A DNA stretch of 64,000 nt from Candidatus Nitrosotalea bavarica (GCF_900167955.1 NZ_FUYK01000007.1:304252-368251); one strand, 5' to 3'. Shown: positions 1 to 8,393, numbered from the stretch's first letter. The notes: generated by a model not told the origin, from the sequence alone. Program-made: numbers and translations.

Positions 1-497
1 TAATTTGCATCAAGTAATCCCTCTATTGTTCTTGCAATTACCTTTTCTTCATTATATGCAGGCACAAGTACGCTAAGAGTTGGATATGTAGCAGGTTCTG
101 GCTGCATGTCTTCCCTAAATTTACTGTATACTGCAAGTGGCACAAACATCAAAGTACTCCAAAATGTTATGGTCATTCCCCAAAGGATTATGATTCTTGC
201 AGGTGACTCCCATATTGCAAATCCTTCGTATGCTGCAACTGTGCCAAGCACAAATGGGAGGGTAATCATAATAGCTGCAAATGGAGAAGGCAGTCTTGCT
301 CCATACTTGAATTTTGATGAGAGACTACCTCTTGCACTAAGAAGTTGATAGAACATGATAAACGCCGCAAAGGCAAGTGAGATTAAAGTAAGGTTTGTCT
401 TCATTAGATATACTGTAAAAAATAAAATGGAAAATATTGCACAAACAAGTAAGATCTGAACATGATCTACTTTAGCCGTTTGAATTTCAGCCACCAT
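1..497 (-). CDS. Family 2 glycosyltransferase, N-terminal part (cut by window edge)
   Basis: The minus strand is open from an ATG at 497 to the window edge, giving 165 residues without a stop. Three or four hydrophobic segments fill the first ~115 residues. They are followed by a cytosolic stretch that ends in VLVPAYNEE, the N-terminal nucleotide-sugar-binding signature of GT2 enzymes. This suggests a membrane-embedded processive or polyprenyl-linked sugar transferase making surface polysaccharide or glycolipid; the acceptor is unknown. The polysaccharide deacetylase about 1 kb away fits a surface-glycan theme. The catalytic domain lies outside the window. Confidence 0.8.
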   Translation of the reverse strand, partial: MVAEIQTAKVDHVQILLVCAIFSILFFTVYLMKTNLTLISLAFAAFIMFYQLLSARGSLSSKFKYGARLPSPFAAIMITLPFVLGTVAAYEGFAIWESPARIIILWGMTITFWSTLMFVPLAVYSKFREDMQPEPATYPTLSVLVPAYNEEKVIARTIEGLLDAN

Positions 498-563
498 GTG
501 TAATGTTAACGTCAGTTATAAAAATAGGCATGGAACTTGCAAGAAAGACTTTGATATTCTACT

Positions 564-1319
564 TTGGATATATTTTCGATATTGAATACTTTGCAATGCT
601 ATGAAATATTGGGGGTAAAACCTGGTGCATCAATTAAGGAAATAAAAGACGCATACCGAAATCTTGCCTTGCGTTATCATCCTGACAAGGATTCTTCGGA
701 AGGCAATGAGGAACGATTTGTGAAAATCTCTGACGCATACCAGACTTTGAGGATACAACAAATTGGGGAATCAAAAACTATTCAAAAATTTGGAGACATT
801 TATCCTGAAGATGCAGTGTATTCTTATGAACAAGCTGAGAAATTACTTTTAAAACAAAAATATGAGGAGGCAATTGTTTTTTTCGATAATGCATTAGAAA
901 GGTTACCTAGATATGCTAATGCATGGCTCAAAAAAGGTGATGCATTGTCTAATCTAAAAAGATATGATGAAGCACTTTACTGCTTTGAAAAAGTTTTAGA
1001 CATAAATCCTGAATCTGCAGATGCTTGGAATCTAAAAGGCATATGTCTGTCTGATTTGAAAAGATATCAAGATGCAATGGAGTCTTTTGATGAGGCAATT
1101 TTGTTAGATCCTATGAGGGCATCTACTTGGAATTTTAAGGGTGTTTGTTTTTTTATTCTTGAAAAATTTGGTAAAGCATTAGAGTGCTTTGATAGGGCAA
1201 CAAAACTAAGCCCAGAGTTTGTAGTTGCATGGCATAACAAAGGTGGTGTACTTTTAAAACTAGGTAAAAAGAAAGAAGCGGACAAGTGTTATGAAACGGA
1301 AAAAAAACTAAGACGGTAA
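564..1319 (+). CDS. J-domain protein with TPR repeats
   Basis: This protein has 251 residues. Residues ~11-65 form a J domain with the HPD tripeptide at 39-41, which stimulates Hsp70 (DnaK) ATPase activity. Residues ~85-245 hold about five TPR units (pattern W-x-x-K-G, A-x-x-x-F-x-x-A, P), a peptide-binding superhelix. There is no G/F-rich region or DnaJ zinc domain, so it is not canonical DnaJ but an adaptor-type co-chaperone that may deliver TPR-bound clients to Hsp70. The TTG start at 564 is the first in-frame start after a TATA-like TTATAAAAAT near 516; a nearby ATG at 530 is out of frame. No dnaK is in the window. Confidence 0.85.
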   Translation: MDIFSILNTLQCYEILGVKPGASIKEIKDAYRNLALRYHPDKDSSEGNEERFVKISDAYQTLRIQQIGESKTIQKFGDIYPEDAVYSYEQAEKLLLKQKYEEAIVFFDNALERLPRYANAWLKKGDALSNLKRYDEALYCFEKVLDINPESADAWNLKGICLSDLKRYQDAMESFDEAILLDPMRASTWNFKGVCFFILEKFGKALECFDRATKLSPEFVVAWHNKGGVLLKLGKKKEADKCYETEKKLRR

Positions 1320-1444
1320 ATTAGTTAAATTTTGATATTTAATAAAAATAATGAACCCGATAGTAAATGGTGTAAAAATTATCTTTATTCATTTTTAGAG
1401 TCTGGCTATAAAGAAATTTTAATGCCAAAACAAATTCAATACCT

Positions 1445-2404
1445 ATGTTAGATTATGAAATTGGTAACAAAATCTTGATTGTAGTTGTTATCGTGGCTGG
1501 AATAATTGTAGTTTTAATAAACCCCTTGGATGTGATTAGTAATTATAATTTTGGACAAAATCTTGCTGACATAAAATCACACACATGTACAAACACCAAT
1601 ATTTCAACTGACTATTCGAAAGTTATAATTCTGACCTTTGATGACAGCAGAAAAAGTCAGTATTCTTATGCTGTCCCAATCATGGACGAATGTGGTTTTA
1701 AAGCAACATTTTTCATAGTACGTGACTTTCTGGGACAAGATAACTCTAGAATGACATGGGATGACATTGCAATATTGCAAAACAACGGTTATGACATAGA
1801 ATCACACACGATGGATCATCGAGACTTGACAAAAATGTCCTTGCCAGAACTAGATTATGAAATTGGAGGCTCACAGAAGAGCTTTGCTGAACATCATATC
1901 AATACCACAATCTTTGCCTCCCCTTATGGAAATATTTGGAATAATAAAACAGTAATAGATTTAGTCTCAAAATACTATTCTTTTGCAAGGGATGGATATG
2001 CTCCTACGATGTTTTTACATTGTGATGGGTGGCAGACATTTACAAATCAAACTGATTGCAGAACATATTCTGATGATGGTAAATTGAATTTTGCTAGCAG
2101 ATATTCTATTAGGATGTGGGATCACAATTATTATGATATCCTATATTCTCATGACGACAAAAAAATATTTAACTTATTTGTTGATGAAGTAAATCAAGGA
2201 ACTGTGTTGAACAAACATGGAATAATGATGACGTTCCCAGTTATTGCTTATCATAATGTGGATTTTAGAACATCAGATTATAACACTGATGTGAACTTGT
2301 TTGCCCAAGAAATGAATTATCTGCATGACAACGGATTTAGGGTAGTCACTATGGCAGATCTTGGATATGATGAAAATCAGAATGCTCTTTACTTCAAAAA
2401 ATAA
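1445..2404 (+). CDS. Membrane-anchored polysaccharide deacetylase (CE4/NodB family)
   Basis: This protein has 319 residues. A single hydrophobic anchor (residues ~10-28) precedes an exported domain. NodB motif 1 appears as TFDD (64-67) and motif 2 as H-x3-H (His121, His125); these supply the metal ligands and catalytic Asp of CE4 enzymes, which remove N-acetyl groups from sugar polymers. FASPYGN near 158 matches motif 3 (R-x-P-Y-G) with Ser in place of Arg. The domain is full length. The substrate is unknown: archaea lack murein, so an N-acetylated exopolysaccharide or glycoprotein glycan is likely. It faces the same way as the J-TPR gene but is 125 bases away and probably separately transcribed. 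Confidence 0.85.
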   Translation: MLDYEIGNKILIVVVIVAGIIVVLINPLDVISNYNFGQNLADIKSHTCTNTNISTDYSKVIILTFDDSRKSQYSYAVPIMDECGFKATFFIVRDFLGQDNSRMTWDDIAILQNNGYDIESHTMDHRDLTKMSLPELDYEIGGSQKSFAEHHINTTIFASPYGNIWNNKTVIDLVSKYYSFARDGYAPTMFLHCDGWQTFTNQTDCRTYSDDGKLNFASRYSIRMWDHNYYDILYSHDDKKIFNLFVDEVNQGTVLNKHGIMMTFPVIAYHNVDFRTSDYNTDVNLFAQEMNYLHDNGFRVVTMADLGYDENQNALYFKK

Positions 2405-2436
2405 ATAACATCAAAATATATCACTATTTATTCATT

Positions 2437-2605
2437 TTAGGTTCTAGTATTGTCGTATCTGTATGCTAAATAAAGTTTAAAAAAAATGAATCCAGTTAAA
2501 ATAATCTTCACATTCTTGTTCCATTGTAAATAAATCATTTTATACAAATTCATTTAGTTTATTGGATTTTCTTAGAGATTGTAACACTGGTCGAAAAAAA
2601 GTTCT
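2437..2605 (+). pseudogene. Relic of an aquaporin gene 3' end plus its downstream flank
   Basis: Codons 2437-2499 align without gaps to the last 21 codons, stop included, of the intact aquaporin gene that ends at 8393. The relic reads LGSSIVVSVC, stop, IKFKKNESS, stop, against VGTSIVAFVY, R, IKFKKSGSK, stop. The similarity continues about 100 bases into the non-coding 3' flank (shared taaaataatcttca, acaaattcat and attttctta blocks). A stop replaces the Arg codon and nothing recognisable remains upstream of 2437. This is a decayed duplicate, most of which was deleted or overwritten. It accounts for much of the 415-base gap between the deacetylase and stomatin genes. Confidence 0.8.
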
Positions 2606-2696
2606 TGAGAGCAAAATCAGCAAATACGTCCAGTTTAACAAATATTCTTTTGCTATTCATAATGTTTCTAATATGATGTGATAAAATCTTTCAAGT

Positions 2697-2798
2697 GTGC
2701 TGACATGGGATTCTCATGCGGCTAGGACATCTTCTACATATTCTGAAAAAGAATGCAAAATGATTGTAACAGTACATCTAATTAGAGACGATGAATGA
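2697..2798 (+). other. Possible 33-codon ORF or coding remnant
   Basis: A GTG-initiated frame of 33 codons ends just before the stomatin gene; its C-terminal part (CKMIVTVHLIRDDE) looks protein-like. I do not recognise it and there is no clear ribosome-binding site. It may be the tail of a gene lost together with the aquaporin relic upstream, or chance. The rest of the gap (2606-2696) shows nothing I can identify. Confidence 0.15.
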
Positions 2799-2819
2799 TA
2801 CAAGCAGAGAAATTATAGC

Positions 2820-3794
2820 ATGAGTCAAGAGTCATTTACAAATAATTTTGCAGAACGATTGGTACAACAAAAAGGTTCTGGATCCCATGTTATTGCAGGA
2901 GTGCTGATTCTCATCATTGGCATTGCCATAGGACTGGCAATTAATAATTCGTTGATAATCTACGTATCACTTGCTTTAGGCATATTGATTATCATCTCTT
3001 CATTTCTAATGATTATCAAACAATATGAACGAGCAGTAATATTGAGACTGGGAAAATATCAAAGACAGGTAGGTCCAGGTGTTCAAACTAGACTACCTTT
3101 TGCAGATAACATACTTGTTGTAGATGTAAGAGAAAAAGTAAGTGAATTCAAAGCTGAAAGAATGCTAACAAAAGATAATGTTCCAGTAACTATCGATGCA
3201 ATACTTCGTTACAAAATAATAGAGCAGCGAGCTAAAGATACAATACTAAACGTAGAGAATTTTAATCAAATGATACGACAGGTCTCTCAAACAACACTTC
3301 GTAATAACATTGGTTCCGCAATGTTCCAAGAAGTGCTTTCAAAAAGAGAAGAGATCAATGAACGTATTAAAACCACAATTTCAAGTGAGGCAAGTAACTG
3401 GGGAATGGAAGTAACTGGTGTAGAAATTCGCCAGGTGATAATACCACAAGAGTTGGAATCTGCAATGTCGATGCAAGCTCAGGCTGAGCGTGAAAAGAGT
3501 GCGAGGGTGATATATGGTGAGTCAGAAGTTCTGGTCGCACAAAAATTTTCAGAAGCAGCAAAAGTATATGAAGATAATCCTGTAGCATATGCACTAAGAC
3601 AATCCAACATGTTATATGAATCGATAAAGGTTCAAGGAAGTACCATAGTCATGGTTCCAACAGAATCACTTAATTCGATGGGATTTGGGAATTTAGGAAC
3701 TACTATTGCATACCTAGAAGCCACCAAAAAGACAGCAGCCCAACAAAAATCAAAAGACGATAAAACAAAACACACTGATATTGAACCGCAATAG
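2820..3794 (+). CDS. Stomatin/prohibitin (SPFH) family membrane protein
   Basis: This protein has 324 residues. Two adjacent hydrophobic stretches (~23-45 and ~48-66) form the membrane hairpin or double anchor. An SPFH domain follows (~68-230) with typical slipin text such as YERAVILRLGKY and GPGVQTRLPF, then a charged helical segment (EREKSARVIYGESEVLVAQKFSEAA) and a Lys-rich tail. Family members oligomerise into membrane scaffolds and often partner with an NfeD protease-like protein; no NfeD gene is adjacent. The ATG at 2820 is supported by the immediate start of the hydrophilic N-terminus. Role: membrane microdomain or protease scaffold (inference). Confidence 0.88.
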   Translation: MSQESFTNNFAERLVQQKGSGSHVIAGVLILIIGIAIGLAINNSLIIYVSLALGILIIISSFLMIIKQYERAVILRLGKYQRQVGPGVQTRLPFADNILVVDVREKVSEFKAERMLTKDNVPVTIDAILRYKIIEQRAKDTILNVENFNQMIRQVSQTTLRNNIGSAMFQEVLSKREEINERIKTTISSEASNWGMEVTGVEIRQVIIPQELESAMSMQAQAEREKSARVIYGESEVLVAQKFSEAAKVYEDNPVAYALRQSNMLYESIKVQGSTIVMVPTESLNSMGFGNLGTTIAYLEATKKTAAQQKSKDDKTKHTDIEPQ

Positions 3795-3958
3795 AATTGT
3801 TCATAGTTTTAGATCAAGTCTTATGGTTCTCTTGATGATAGTCACTGCAAAAATAGAAATTTATGTAATACACCAATCCCTGTCATTATGATCTGTGGAC
3901 ACTGATAGTTTCTACTAATTATTCTACATCGATATTGGAACATGAAGAAATTATGTGA

Positions 3959-4078
3959 ATGATGGAAATCACAGAAAAAATATCTACCAAGATAGAATTT
4001 ATTGTAAATCCGACATTACTGGCAAAGCTTGATCTCTACGATAGTGTTCTTGACATATTGCGATATAGGCTCAAGTAA
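3959..4078 (+). CDS. Possible 39-residue small protein
   Basis: A short ATG-initiated frame (tandem ATGs at 3959 and 3962) encodes MMEITEKISTKIEF followed by VNPTLLAKLDLYDSVLDI and RYRLK. The composition is protein-like, with a probable amphipathic C-terminal helix, but I recognise no family. It lies between the convergent stomatin and ParB-like genes. The remaining bases of that 342-base gap hold nothing I can name. Comparison with related genomes is needed to tell a gene from chance. Confidence 0.25.
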   Translation: MMEITEKISTKIEFIVNPTLLAKLDLYDSVLDILRYRLK

Positions 4079-4136
4079 AATGTGATTTCTAGTACTAGTA
4101 AAATAATTGAAACGAAAATGCAATTTGGTGTTAAAA

Positions 4137-5000
4137 CTAGTACCCTCGTTTATCAAGCCAGTCTGACACAATTTTGTTTGCAAGCTCATTTGGATGTATG
4201 TCTTGACGGCGTGATTGTATCAACAGTCCACGTGTCTTTCTCTTTGATAACCTTACTGAAACATTCTGTTGCAACGCAGAGGATCTTACCTTTTTCATAA
4301 TCTTTTTGTGGGATAGATTTGGATTATATCCTAAAACTTTGAGATATCGCTTTTTTGTCTGTGGTTCAAGTTCTGATATTTGATGTGCGATTTTAACTGC
4401 TTTTGAAACATCTGGAATAATTTGATATAACTTTGTTGCACCGTCCCTTGAGATTATCTTTGGAACAAGTTCTTTTAGCTTGTCTGGTACTCCTGCAAAA
4501 CCATGATATTTCTTGAATGTTGACATTGAAAGTCCCAATGACTGGGCAGCCTTTGACTTGCCCATCTGCTCTGCCAAAAACGCACATGCATCAGCCATAT
4601 CCTTCACATTCATGTTTTTGCGGTGAATGTTTTCAATAACAGAAGCTGCCTTGGCATCAGGGGTATCATATTCTGTTTTACGGGTCAAAACCAAGACAGG
4701 AATTTTTTTTGCTCCTAATCTTTTCAGTGCAGCTAATCTCCTTTGTCCTGACATCAAAAGATACTTGTTTCCCTCTTTTTGCACCATTGGAGGATTTTGC
4801 AGCCCCTCGGTTTTGATTGACTTTGCTAGCTCTGAAATTCCATCTCGGTCCAACTTTCTTGCCTGCGCCTCTTTCCAGACCTGAATCTGTTTTATCGGAA
4901 TTTCCTTTAAACGATAGGAGACTCTTGACGTATATCTTGTCTTTCTGACAGTCCGTTTTTTGGTGATTCGTCTGCCTTTCTTTATTCTAACCTTTGCCAA
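4137..5000 (-). CDS. ParB/Srx-domain DNA-binding protein
   Basis: This protein has 287 residues. A very basic N-terminus (first ~30 residues, many K/R) precedes a ParB/sulfiredoxin fold with GQRR at 85-88 and the ENIHRKNM box (123-130), the equivalents of the ParB CTP/nucleotide-binding motifs. A helix-turn-helix follows (~135-170, KAAQSLGLSMSTFKKY). In bacteria and plasmids such proteins bind parS-like sites for segregation or act as KorB-type regulators. No ParA/Soj ATPase gene is adjacent, so a chromosomal regulatory or nucleoid role is as likely as partitioning. I saw no obvious parS-like palindrome beside it. Confidence 0.8.
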   Translation of the reverse strand: MAKVRIKKGRRITKKRTVRKTRYTSRVSYRLKEIPIKQIQVWKEAQARKLDRDGISELAKSIKTEGLQNPPMVQKEGNKYLLMSGQRRLAALKRLGAKKIPVLVLTRKTEYDTPDAKAASVIENIHRKNMNVKDMADACAFLAEQMGKSKAAQSLGLSMSTFKKYHGFAGVPDKLKELVPKIISRDGATKLYQIIPDVSKAVKIAHQISELEPQTKKRYLKVLGYNPNLSHKKIMKKVRSSALQQNVSVRLSKRKTRGLLIQSRRQDIHPNELANKIVSDWLDKRGY

Positions 5001-5129
5001 CCATATGGTTTCGTTTTAATTTTGTAAAAGGTGGGTTGGTTGAATCAGATTCGCTTATGTGTGATGAATAATTAGGTAATGGGAGAACTAATTCTAAAAA
5101 TCTAGTTTGATATTTAGATGAAAATTCTG

Positions 5130-5459
5130 TCACAGGAGTTGAATTCCATGTGCTCGTCTGTGAACTAATAATTCTTCTTCGCTTGAAAGTACATATCCAC
5201 ACATTTCACATCTTAGAAAACCAAAATCTTCTATTGGCACCTCTTTAGATAGTAAAAGATTCGCGGAATCAATTTTACGTATGCTATACTCTGTTCTACT
5301 ACTTTCCTTGAGAAATGACTCTAGAACTTTCTCTACATCCAGCGCATTTAACATAACAGATGACCCTTCTATCTTTGCATCATACTGATGCTTTTTTAGA
5401 TAATTTTGTAACTCTGATGCTAGTTCTATATCCTCTGCACAATCTATGGCAACCATCAT
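5130..5459 (-). CDS. Small C2H2 zinc-finger protein
   Basis: This protein has 109 residues. The first ~75 form an alpha/beta-looking domain I cannot assign. The C-terminus carries one perfect C2H2 finger, C84-x2-C87-x12-H100-x3-H104 (FLRCEMCGYVLSSEEELLVH). Single C2H2 fingers in small archaeal proteins are generally taken as nucleic-acid-binding or protein-interaction modules. It is transcribed in the same direction as the ParB-like gene, 129 bases upstream of it. A 19-base palindrome (5517-5535) lies about 60 bases before its start and may be its operator. The function is unknown. Confidence 0.7.
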   Translation of the reverse strand: MMVAIDCAEDIELASELQNYLKKHQYDAKIEGSSVMLNALDVEKVLESFLKESSRTEYSIRKIDSANLLLSKEVPIEDFGFLRCEMCGYVLSSEEELLVHRRAHGIQLL

Positions 5460-5516
5460 GTTATTTCATAACGACCATATGAGCAATATGTCTTGCTAGA
5501 ATTATATTCGAGTATA

Positions 5517-5535
5517 GTTTACAAATATTGTAAAC
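5517..5535. promoter_or_regulatory. Palindromic operator-like site upstream of the zinc-finger gene
   Basis: GTTTACAA-ATA-TTGTAAAC is a perfect inverted repeat with 8-base arms and a 3-base spacer, typical of a dimeric regulator site. It sits 58 bases upstream of the minus-strand gene starting at 5459, with AT-rich promoter-like DNA between them. Which regulator binds is unknown; the adjacent gene product itself is one candidate. Confidence 0.4.
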
Positions 5536-5652
5536 TTGTTGATTTCTCAAATGATAAGAAAATCCCCTTTGCCGGATAGATAGAAAAATAGACCTTTCAA
5601 CTTTTGAATCTATCATCAGGGGCTTTCGTTATTGGTTTTTAAGAGGATGGTT

Positions 5653-5838
5653 TCACTTTTTTTTAAAAATTCTAACAATAAACAATCCAGAACCAGCTAA
5701 ACCTACCAAAGAACCCACCACCTCAGTTCATTTTCCATTATCGGAGGGACGTATTTGAATTCCTACCAAATTCATAATGATTCCTACTACGAAGGCTATT
5801 ATTCTTGTGATGCTCAGAACACGATTTACCATATTCAT
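5653..5838 (-). pseudogene. Small two-segment membrane protein interrupted by an in-frame TGA
   Basis: From the ATG at 5838 (or 5832) the frame encodes MNMVNRVLSITRIIAFVVG and a continuing hydrophobic run, then reaches TGA at 5730-5728. It stays open in the same frame for 24 more codons (TEVVGSLVGLAGSGLFIVRI, then FKKK) to a second TGA. Together this looks like a ~60-residue protein with two membrane segments and a Lys-rich end, broken by one nonsense codon. Alternatives are a genuine 36-residue single-pass protein or a sequencing error. The flanking parts of this 622-base gap (5536-5652, 5839-6081) show no gene I can support. Confidence 0.4.
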
Positions 5839-6081
5839 CAGATGAGAGACTTGAATTGAAAATATCTCTTTTAACTAGCGTAATGGACAATCACTATGAG
5901 TCTAACTAAATGGAAAATGGTTTACTCTCTATTTCTACATTGGAATATGTGGGTCTGTAGAAAACTTGTTTCCATATTTGATTTTATGATACAAAATGAT
6001 CTAAGGCTACGAATATTTTTCTTTGTCACAATAAGTAACTACCTGTAACATTCTTATCCCAGTCATCATTATACTGTAAAC

Positions 6082-6375
6082 ATGAATCTTTTTTGGAAGA
6101 AATTTAAATGTGAGAAATGCACATTGAAGTTTTCAAAATATGAAGATCTAATAAGCCATGCTAGACATGAACACCATCACGAGATAATAAAATGCATGGA
6201 ATGTGGGAAGGAGTTCATCTATGAAGCAGATAGACTACACCACTCAAGAAAGGAACACGAGAAAAAAATGTTTGGACGTATTCACAAATATGGGAATAAA
6301 CATGAGAAAAGTTCACCCTCATCTGCTCAAGACAACGTGGATAAATACACCGGACACTTTAGCGATAAACTTTGA
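6082..6375 (+). CDS. Two-finger C2H2 zinc-finger protein
   Basis: This protein has 97 residues. Finger 1 uses C10-x2-C13-x12-H26 with His29 or His31. Finger 2 uses C38-x2-C41-x12-H54-x4-H59. A His/Lys-rich helical linker and a polar tail follow. The fingers resemble eukaryotic-style DNA-binding fingers (KCEKCTLKFSKYEDLISH and KCMECGKEF). It is a likely small nucleic-acid-binding regulator; its target is unknown. It is the second C2H2 protein within 1 kb and faces away from the first. Confidence 0.7.
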   Translation: MNLFWKKFKCEKCTLKFSKYEDLISHARHEHHHEIIKCMECGKEFIYEADRLHHSRKEHEKKMFGRIHKYGNKHEKSSPSSAQDNVDKYTGHFSDKL

Positions 6376-6401
6376 ATAATTGAGTTAAAAATAAAGTGTA
6401 A

Positions 6402-6845
6402 TTATTTACCATCTTGTGGCGCAACAACTTGTGGTGTAGTCATAACAGATTCTTCCCCTAGATTGAATATTTCCTTATTGAGCCATGCCCAAAAGTTTTT
6501 TTCAAACATCACTACTCTTAAGACTTCGACACCTGCTACAACTGCTCCTACACCAAACGAGAATCCGCTTACAAGAAGTGAAGGAATTGCAATATCTCTG
6601 CCCCATGCTCCAGTTCTTAGTGTTAGCTCATAGTCTTTATCTTTCCCAGTAATTAATATCTCGACGTCTCTTACGCTACCAGTTACAAGCGAAGGAATTC
6701 CGCCCTTGTATGCTTTGATACTGTGATAACCTTCGAATGTGTCTTCATGGATTATTTTCAATCCCAACTCTTGCAAATGGTTCTTGGTAGATATAACTAG
6801 TCTGTCTACATCTATTTTGCTTAAAATTACTCGTTCTTCTCTCAT
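6402..6845 (-). CDS. Conserved-looking hypothetical protein
   Basis: This protein has 147 residues and I do not recognise the family. The N-terminal ~80 residues look like an alternating beta/alpha domain (VDRLVISTKNHLQELGLKII, then DVEILITGKDKDYELTLRTG). The segment ~88-115 (IAIPSLLVSGFSFGVGAVVAG) is hydrophobic and Gly-rich and could be one membrane segment. A Trp-rich short helix and a Gln/Pro tail end the protein. It converges on the zinc-finger gene. The ATG at 6845 is directly downstream of AT-rich DNA. Confidence 0.55.
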   Translation of the reverse strand: MREERVILSKIDVDRLVISTKNHLQELGLKIIHEDTFEGYHSIKAYKGGIPSLVTGSVRDVEILITGKDKDYELTLRTGAWGRDIAIPSLLVSGFSFGVGAVVAGVEVLRVVMFEKNFWAWLNKEIFNLGEESVMTTPQVVAPQDGK

Positions 6846-7056
6846 GGTATAATATGGAAGATAGGCTAGATAAAAGAATGTTTTAGATTTTTACTTGATC
6901 CAAAAATGTAGCAGATGTCAAGTACCTGATATGAGAGTAACACCCTATGTATCAGTCTGGTAAGGTCCAGATACTAACTTGGAATAATTTTCAGGCCCAC
7001 TATATTCATAAAATTATCTAAATTCACTTAAAACAAGGTAGAAGGAATATGCTTCA

Positions 7057-7554
7057 ATGTTACATGAACTCATAAGGTCTGCATTACATGATTCCATATT
7101 TATAAAATTTGGACTGTTGGGATTATTTTTCAATGGAATGTTTTCAAGTTTTATTCCTATTCCCACAGAACTTACCATTTCAGCATTATTACTACGAGGA
7201 ATAAATCCACTTGACGTGTTTTTGGTATCTACTGTTGGCTCCATAATTGGCGGATATATTGCATATTATATTGGATATAATGGAAGGCTGTTGAAAAAAC
7301 TCAGAAAGACTCCAGAGGGAGGAAATGAGAAAAAAAGCATCGGCCTGATGACAAAATACGGCTGGTTTGCAATAATTTTTCTTTCTCCCTGGATTCCCAT
7401 ACTTGGAGATGTCATATCGATCATAGCTGGAGTCAAACGATATGATATTAGGAGATACACAATTGCAATGACAATTGGTAAAACTGTAAAAGCTGCAGCT
7501 ATAGTATTTTTTGGACTTCACTTGATACATTGGCTGTTTAAAATGACACATTAG
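7057..7554 (+). CDS. VTT/DedA-like (SNARE-associated) membrane protein
   Basis: This protein has 165 residues with about four membrane segments. Features of the VTT/DedA fold visible here are the N-terminal re-entrant region (FGLLGLFFNGMFSSFIPIPTE), the Gly-rich segment (STVGSIIGGYIAYYIGY) and the P-W-I-P near residue 112. Family members are linked to lipid scrambling or flipping and membrane homeostasis. It is shorter than bacterial DedA (~200). A clear paralogue lies at 46480-46968 on the other strand, sharing the FGLLGLF, SVGSxIGG and P-I-L motifs and the length. The TTG/ATG start region is AT-rich. Confidence 0.75.
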   Translation: MLHELIRSALHDSIFIKFGLLGLFFNGMFSSFIPIPTELTISALLLRGINPLDVFLVSTVGSIIGGYIAYYIGYNGRLLKKLRKTPEGGNEKKSIGLMTKYGWFAIIFLSPWIPILGDVISIIAGVKRYDIRRYTIAMTIGKTVKAAAIVFFGLHLIHWLFKMTH

Positions 7555-7670
7555 ATTTGTAGTATTTGATGGTATGAGAACACGTTCTTATCATATTCTG
7601 TAGTCACAATTTTCAAACTAATTACTAGTCCGAGATATTTTCGTGAAGAAATTTCATACAATATGAGATA

Positions 7671-8393
7671 TTGCACACTTTTTTATTAGTGTGTCCTATA
7701 ATCAACATATTGCAAGTCTGGAATCAGAAAATTAATCAAAAAAAGTTTTTTGCTGAAATCGTTGGTACGTGTATTTTAGTTATTGTTTCTGCAGGACCGG
7801 CAGTATTGAATGCAAAGTATGCAGGAATGTTTGGACCTTGGTTTCTTGCACTATGCCCAGCGGTTGGAGTTGGCTTGGCAATATGTGCATTTACCAAAAT
7901 TTCAATGGCACACTACAACCCAGCAGTAACAATTGGGTTTCTGATAACAAAACACATGCCACGAAATCTTCTTGGGCTATACCTTACGGCGGAATTTATT
8001 GGTGCATTTTTGGGCATTCTTTTTGTCAAATATGTGATTGGCACACAAGCCAATCTTGGAGCTAATGCACCAAACTATGCATACCCAACACCAGTGATCT
8101 TTGGAGTAGAAGTTTTGGCTACTATGTTTGTAATGGGAATTACTTTAATTGTTGTTCATGATAGAGGACACCATGGACCAGGATGGGCTGCCGTGGGTGC
8201 GGTCATCGGATTGGATATTTTCTTTTTTGGAACCGTATCAGGTGCATCCATGAATCCAATTCGCTCGATGGCATCAGCAGTAGCATCTGGTTACATACAC
8301 GACTTGTGGTTGTATTTGACTGCACCCTTTGTAGGTACTAGTATTGTTGCATTTGTGTATAGAATAAAGTTTAAAAAAAGTGGATCCAAGTAA
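7671..8393 (+). CDS. Aquaporin / MIP-family channel
   Basis: This protein has about 230-240 residues with six hydrophobic segments and two half-helix signature loops. The first loop is canonical (HYNPAV, NPA at 83-85 counted from the TTG at 7671). The second reads GASMNPIRS, so NPA is replaced by NPI (195-197) while the selectivity Arg is kept. It passes water or small neutral solutes across the membrane; the variant loop may alter the pore. The start is uncertain: TTG at 7671 or a later TTG near 7710 that gives a shorter N-terminus. A decayed second copy of its 3' end is at 2437. UspA follows. Confidence 0.88.
   Translation: MHTFLLVCPIINILQVWNQKINQKKFFAEIVGTCILVIVSAGPAVLNAKYAGMFGPWFLALCPAVGVGLAICAFTKISMAHYNPAVTIGFLITKHMPRNLLGLYLTAEFIGAFLGILFVKYVIGTQANLGANAPNYAYPTPVIFGVEVLATMFVMGITLIVVHDRGHHGPGWAAVGAVIGLDIFFFGTVSGASMNPIRSMASAVASGYIHDLWLYLTAPFVGTSIVAFVYRIKFKKSGSK

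Noticed and set aside
4137..5000. Plasmid or chromosome partition locus
   Set aside because: There is no ParA-type ATPase beside it and no parS-like repeat that I could find, so segregation is not claimed.
5728..5730. TGA as a selenocysteine codon or programmed readthrough
   Set aside because: No selenoprotein machinery or SECIS-like structure is seen in the window, and the split protein is a plain membrane protein. A nonsense mutation or sequencing error is simpler.
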